This document shows positions 5,027-5,725 of a stretch of 5,725 nucleotides of DNA, in pieces. Every line of letters starts with the position of its first letter. The stretch's first letter is position 1. The notes below the pieces were generated by a model. It did no database searches. It was not told where the DNA came from and saw only the letters and a list, made by a program, of their open reading frames with translations. The position numbers and the translations under genes were made by a program. Origin of the DNA: Acidobacteriaceae bacterium (GTDB taxonomy: Bacteria; Acidobacteriota; Terriglobia; Terriglobales; Acidobacteriaceae); assembly GCA_003165095.1 (NCBI GenBank), contig PLSH01000119.1:14132-19856 (forward strand), written 5' to 3'.

Positions 5027-5725
5027 ATGCCCGCCACAATCGAAACCGCCCCCGCCCAGCCGGCCTTCCAATCCGCACGCCGCATCAACCAGTCCCTCAC
5101 CGCCGCCATCGAAAAACGCGCCCTTCAATGGATGGCCCTTCGCGCCCCCACCTGGCTCACCTCTGACCAGCTCACCCTCCTCGGCCTCGCCTCACAAATC
5201 GCCGCCGGCCTCTGCTACGCACTCGCGCGCTATAACCGCCTCGCCCTGCTCCTCGTTATCCTCTGCATCGCCCTCAACTGGCTCGGGGACAGCCTCGACG
5301 GCACACTCGCCCGCGTCCGCAACCAGCAGCGTCCCCGCTACGGCTTCTACGTCGATCACATGGTCGACATCTTCGGCTCCCTCGCCCTCATGTCCGGCCT
5401 CGCCTGCTCCGGATTCCTCCACTGGCAAACCGCCATCGCCATGCTCATCGCCTTTCTCCTTCTCTCCAGCGAGAGCTACCTCGCCACTTACACCCTCTCT
5501 TGCTTCTCGCTCTCCCAGGGACCCTTCGGTCCCACTGAGATTCGCCTTCTCCTCATCGCCGGCAACCTCGCCCTGCTGCGCACTCCTTACGCCACCATCT
5601 TCGGCCACAAGCTTCTGCTCTTCGATGTAGGCGGAGCCATCGCCGCCGCCGCCATGTTCGCCATGGCCATCGCCGTCACCCTCCGCCACACCGCCCAACT
5701 CTACCGCCAAGAGCCGTTGCCGTGA
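5027..5725 (+). CDS. CDP-alcohol phosphatidyltransferase family protein
   Basis: This 232-residue integral membrane enzyme should transfer the phosphate-bearing group of a CDP-linked alcohol or diacylglycerol to an acceptor alcohol, a step in phospholipid head-group synthesis. The family signature is complete: D88-x2-D91-G92-x2-A95-R96-x9-G106-x3-D110-x3-D114, with all four metal-binding aspartates. It sits where the family expects it, after a first helix pair (about 45-85). Further hydrophobic helices lie near 113-130, 132-155, 170-186 and 195-220. The 'WLTSDQLTLLG' stretch before helix 1 matches the usual 'P..LT.NQLT' lead-in. The substrate cannot be read from sequence: PgsA-like, PssA-like and other types are all possible. 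The start is chosen by its ribosome binding site; an ATG at 4970 would add 19 basic residues and overlap the previous gene by 4 bases. The stop codon is the last three bases of the window, so the gene is complete. The exported protein upstream may be its operon partner. Confidence 0.9.
   Translation: MPATIETAPAQPAFQSARRINQSLTAAIEKRALQWMALRAPTWLTSDQLTLLGLASQIAAGLCYALARYNRLALLLVILCIALNWLGDSLDGTLARVRNQQRPRYGFYVDHMVDIFGSLALMSGLACSGFLHWQTAIAMLIAFLLLSSESYLATYTLSCFSLSQGPFGPTEIRLLLIAGNLALLRTPYATIFGHKLLLFDVGGAIAAAAMFAMAIAVTLRHTAQLYRQEPLP

Noticed and set aside
4185..5078. Minus-strand open frame of 297 residues opposite the exported protein
   Set aside because: It is Gly-rich antisense sequence created by the strong C-ending codon bias of the plus-strand gene. 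It spans two genes and lacks any domain.

Overview
The window is GC-rich bacterial DNA. The best guess for the source is a member of the Acidobacteriota (Terriglobia). This rests on three things: a membrane-linked OmpR-type winged-helix regulator with the 'YRFGxFExD...GELRRxG' opening common in that phylum, intergenic heptamer arrays of the GACCACT/GATAACT kind, and a hairpin-rich intergenic block that resembles interspersed elements I associate with those genomes. The taxonomic call is inference; no rRNA or other marker gene is present.

Layout. Positions 1-369 hold no gene. They contain a long array of short repeats whose unit changes along its length (about 65-212), then a probable promoter (277-304) and a ribosome binding site. 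Positions 370-2142 (+) encode a 590-residue exported protein with a CsgG/TolB-like domain, a Pro/Ala linker, a concanavalin/LamG-like domain and a C-terminal OmpA peptidoglycan-binding domain. Positions 2143-2568 hold no credible gene but several hairpins that look like an extragenic palindromic element. Positions 2569-3078 (+) encode a four-helix DUF2127 membrane protein. It converges on 3124-3996 (-), a winged-helix DNA-binding domain fused to a multi-helix membrane domain. A second, shorter heptamer array lies between these two genes and supplies the stop codon and last few codons of the regulator. After a 173-bp divergent gap come 4170-4973 (+), a Sec-exported protein of unknown function, and 5027-5725 (+), a CDP-alcohol phosphatidyltransferase that ends exactly at the window edge.

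How the genes may work together. The common theme is the cell envelope: a periplasmic or outer-membrane wall-anchored protein, an integral membrane protein, a membrane-tethered regulator, an exported protein and a phospholipid-head-group enzyme. Only the last two look like a possible operon (same strand, 53-bp gap). The divergent regulator is a candidate controller of that pair, but no operator could be identified.

Composition. The + strand is C-rich over G throughout, in intergenic DNA and at third codon positions of genes on both strands. The + genes prefer CTC/GCC/CGC and the - gene prefers CTG/TTG/CGG/GAG, which points to replication-strand skew. No RNA genes, CRISPR arrays, insertion sequences or clear phage genes were seen. 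No strongly novel multi-gene system is evident; the most unusual items are the heptamer arrays, the regulator architecture and the three-domain OmpA protein.
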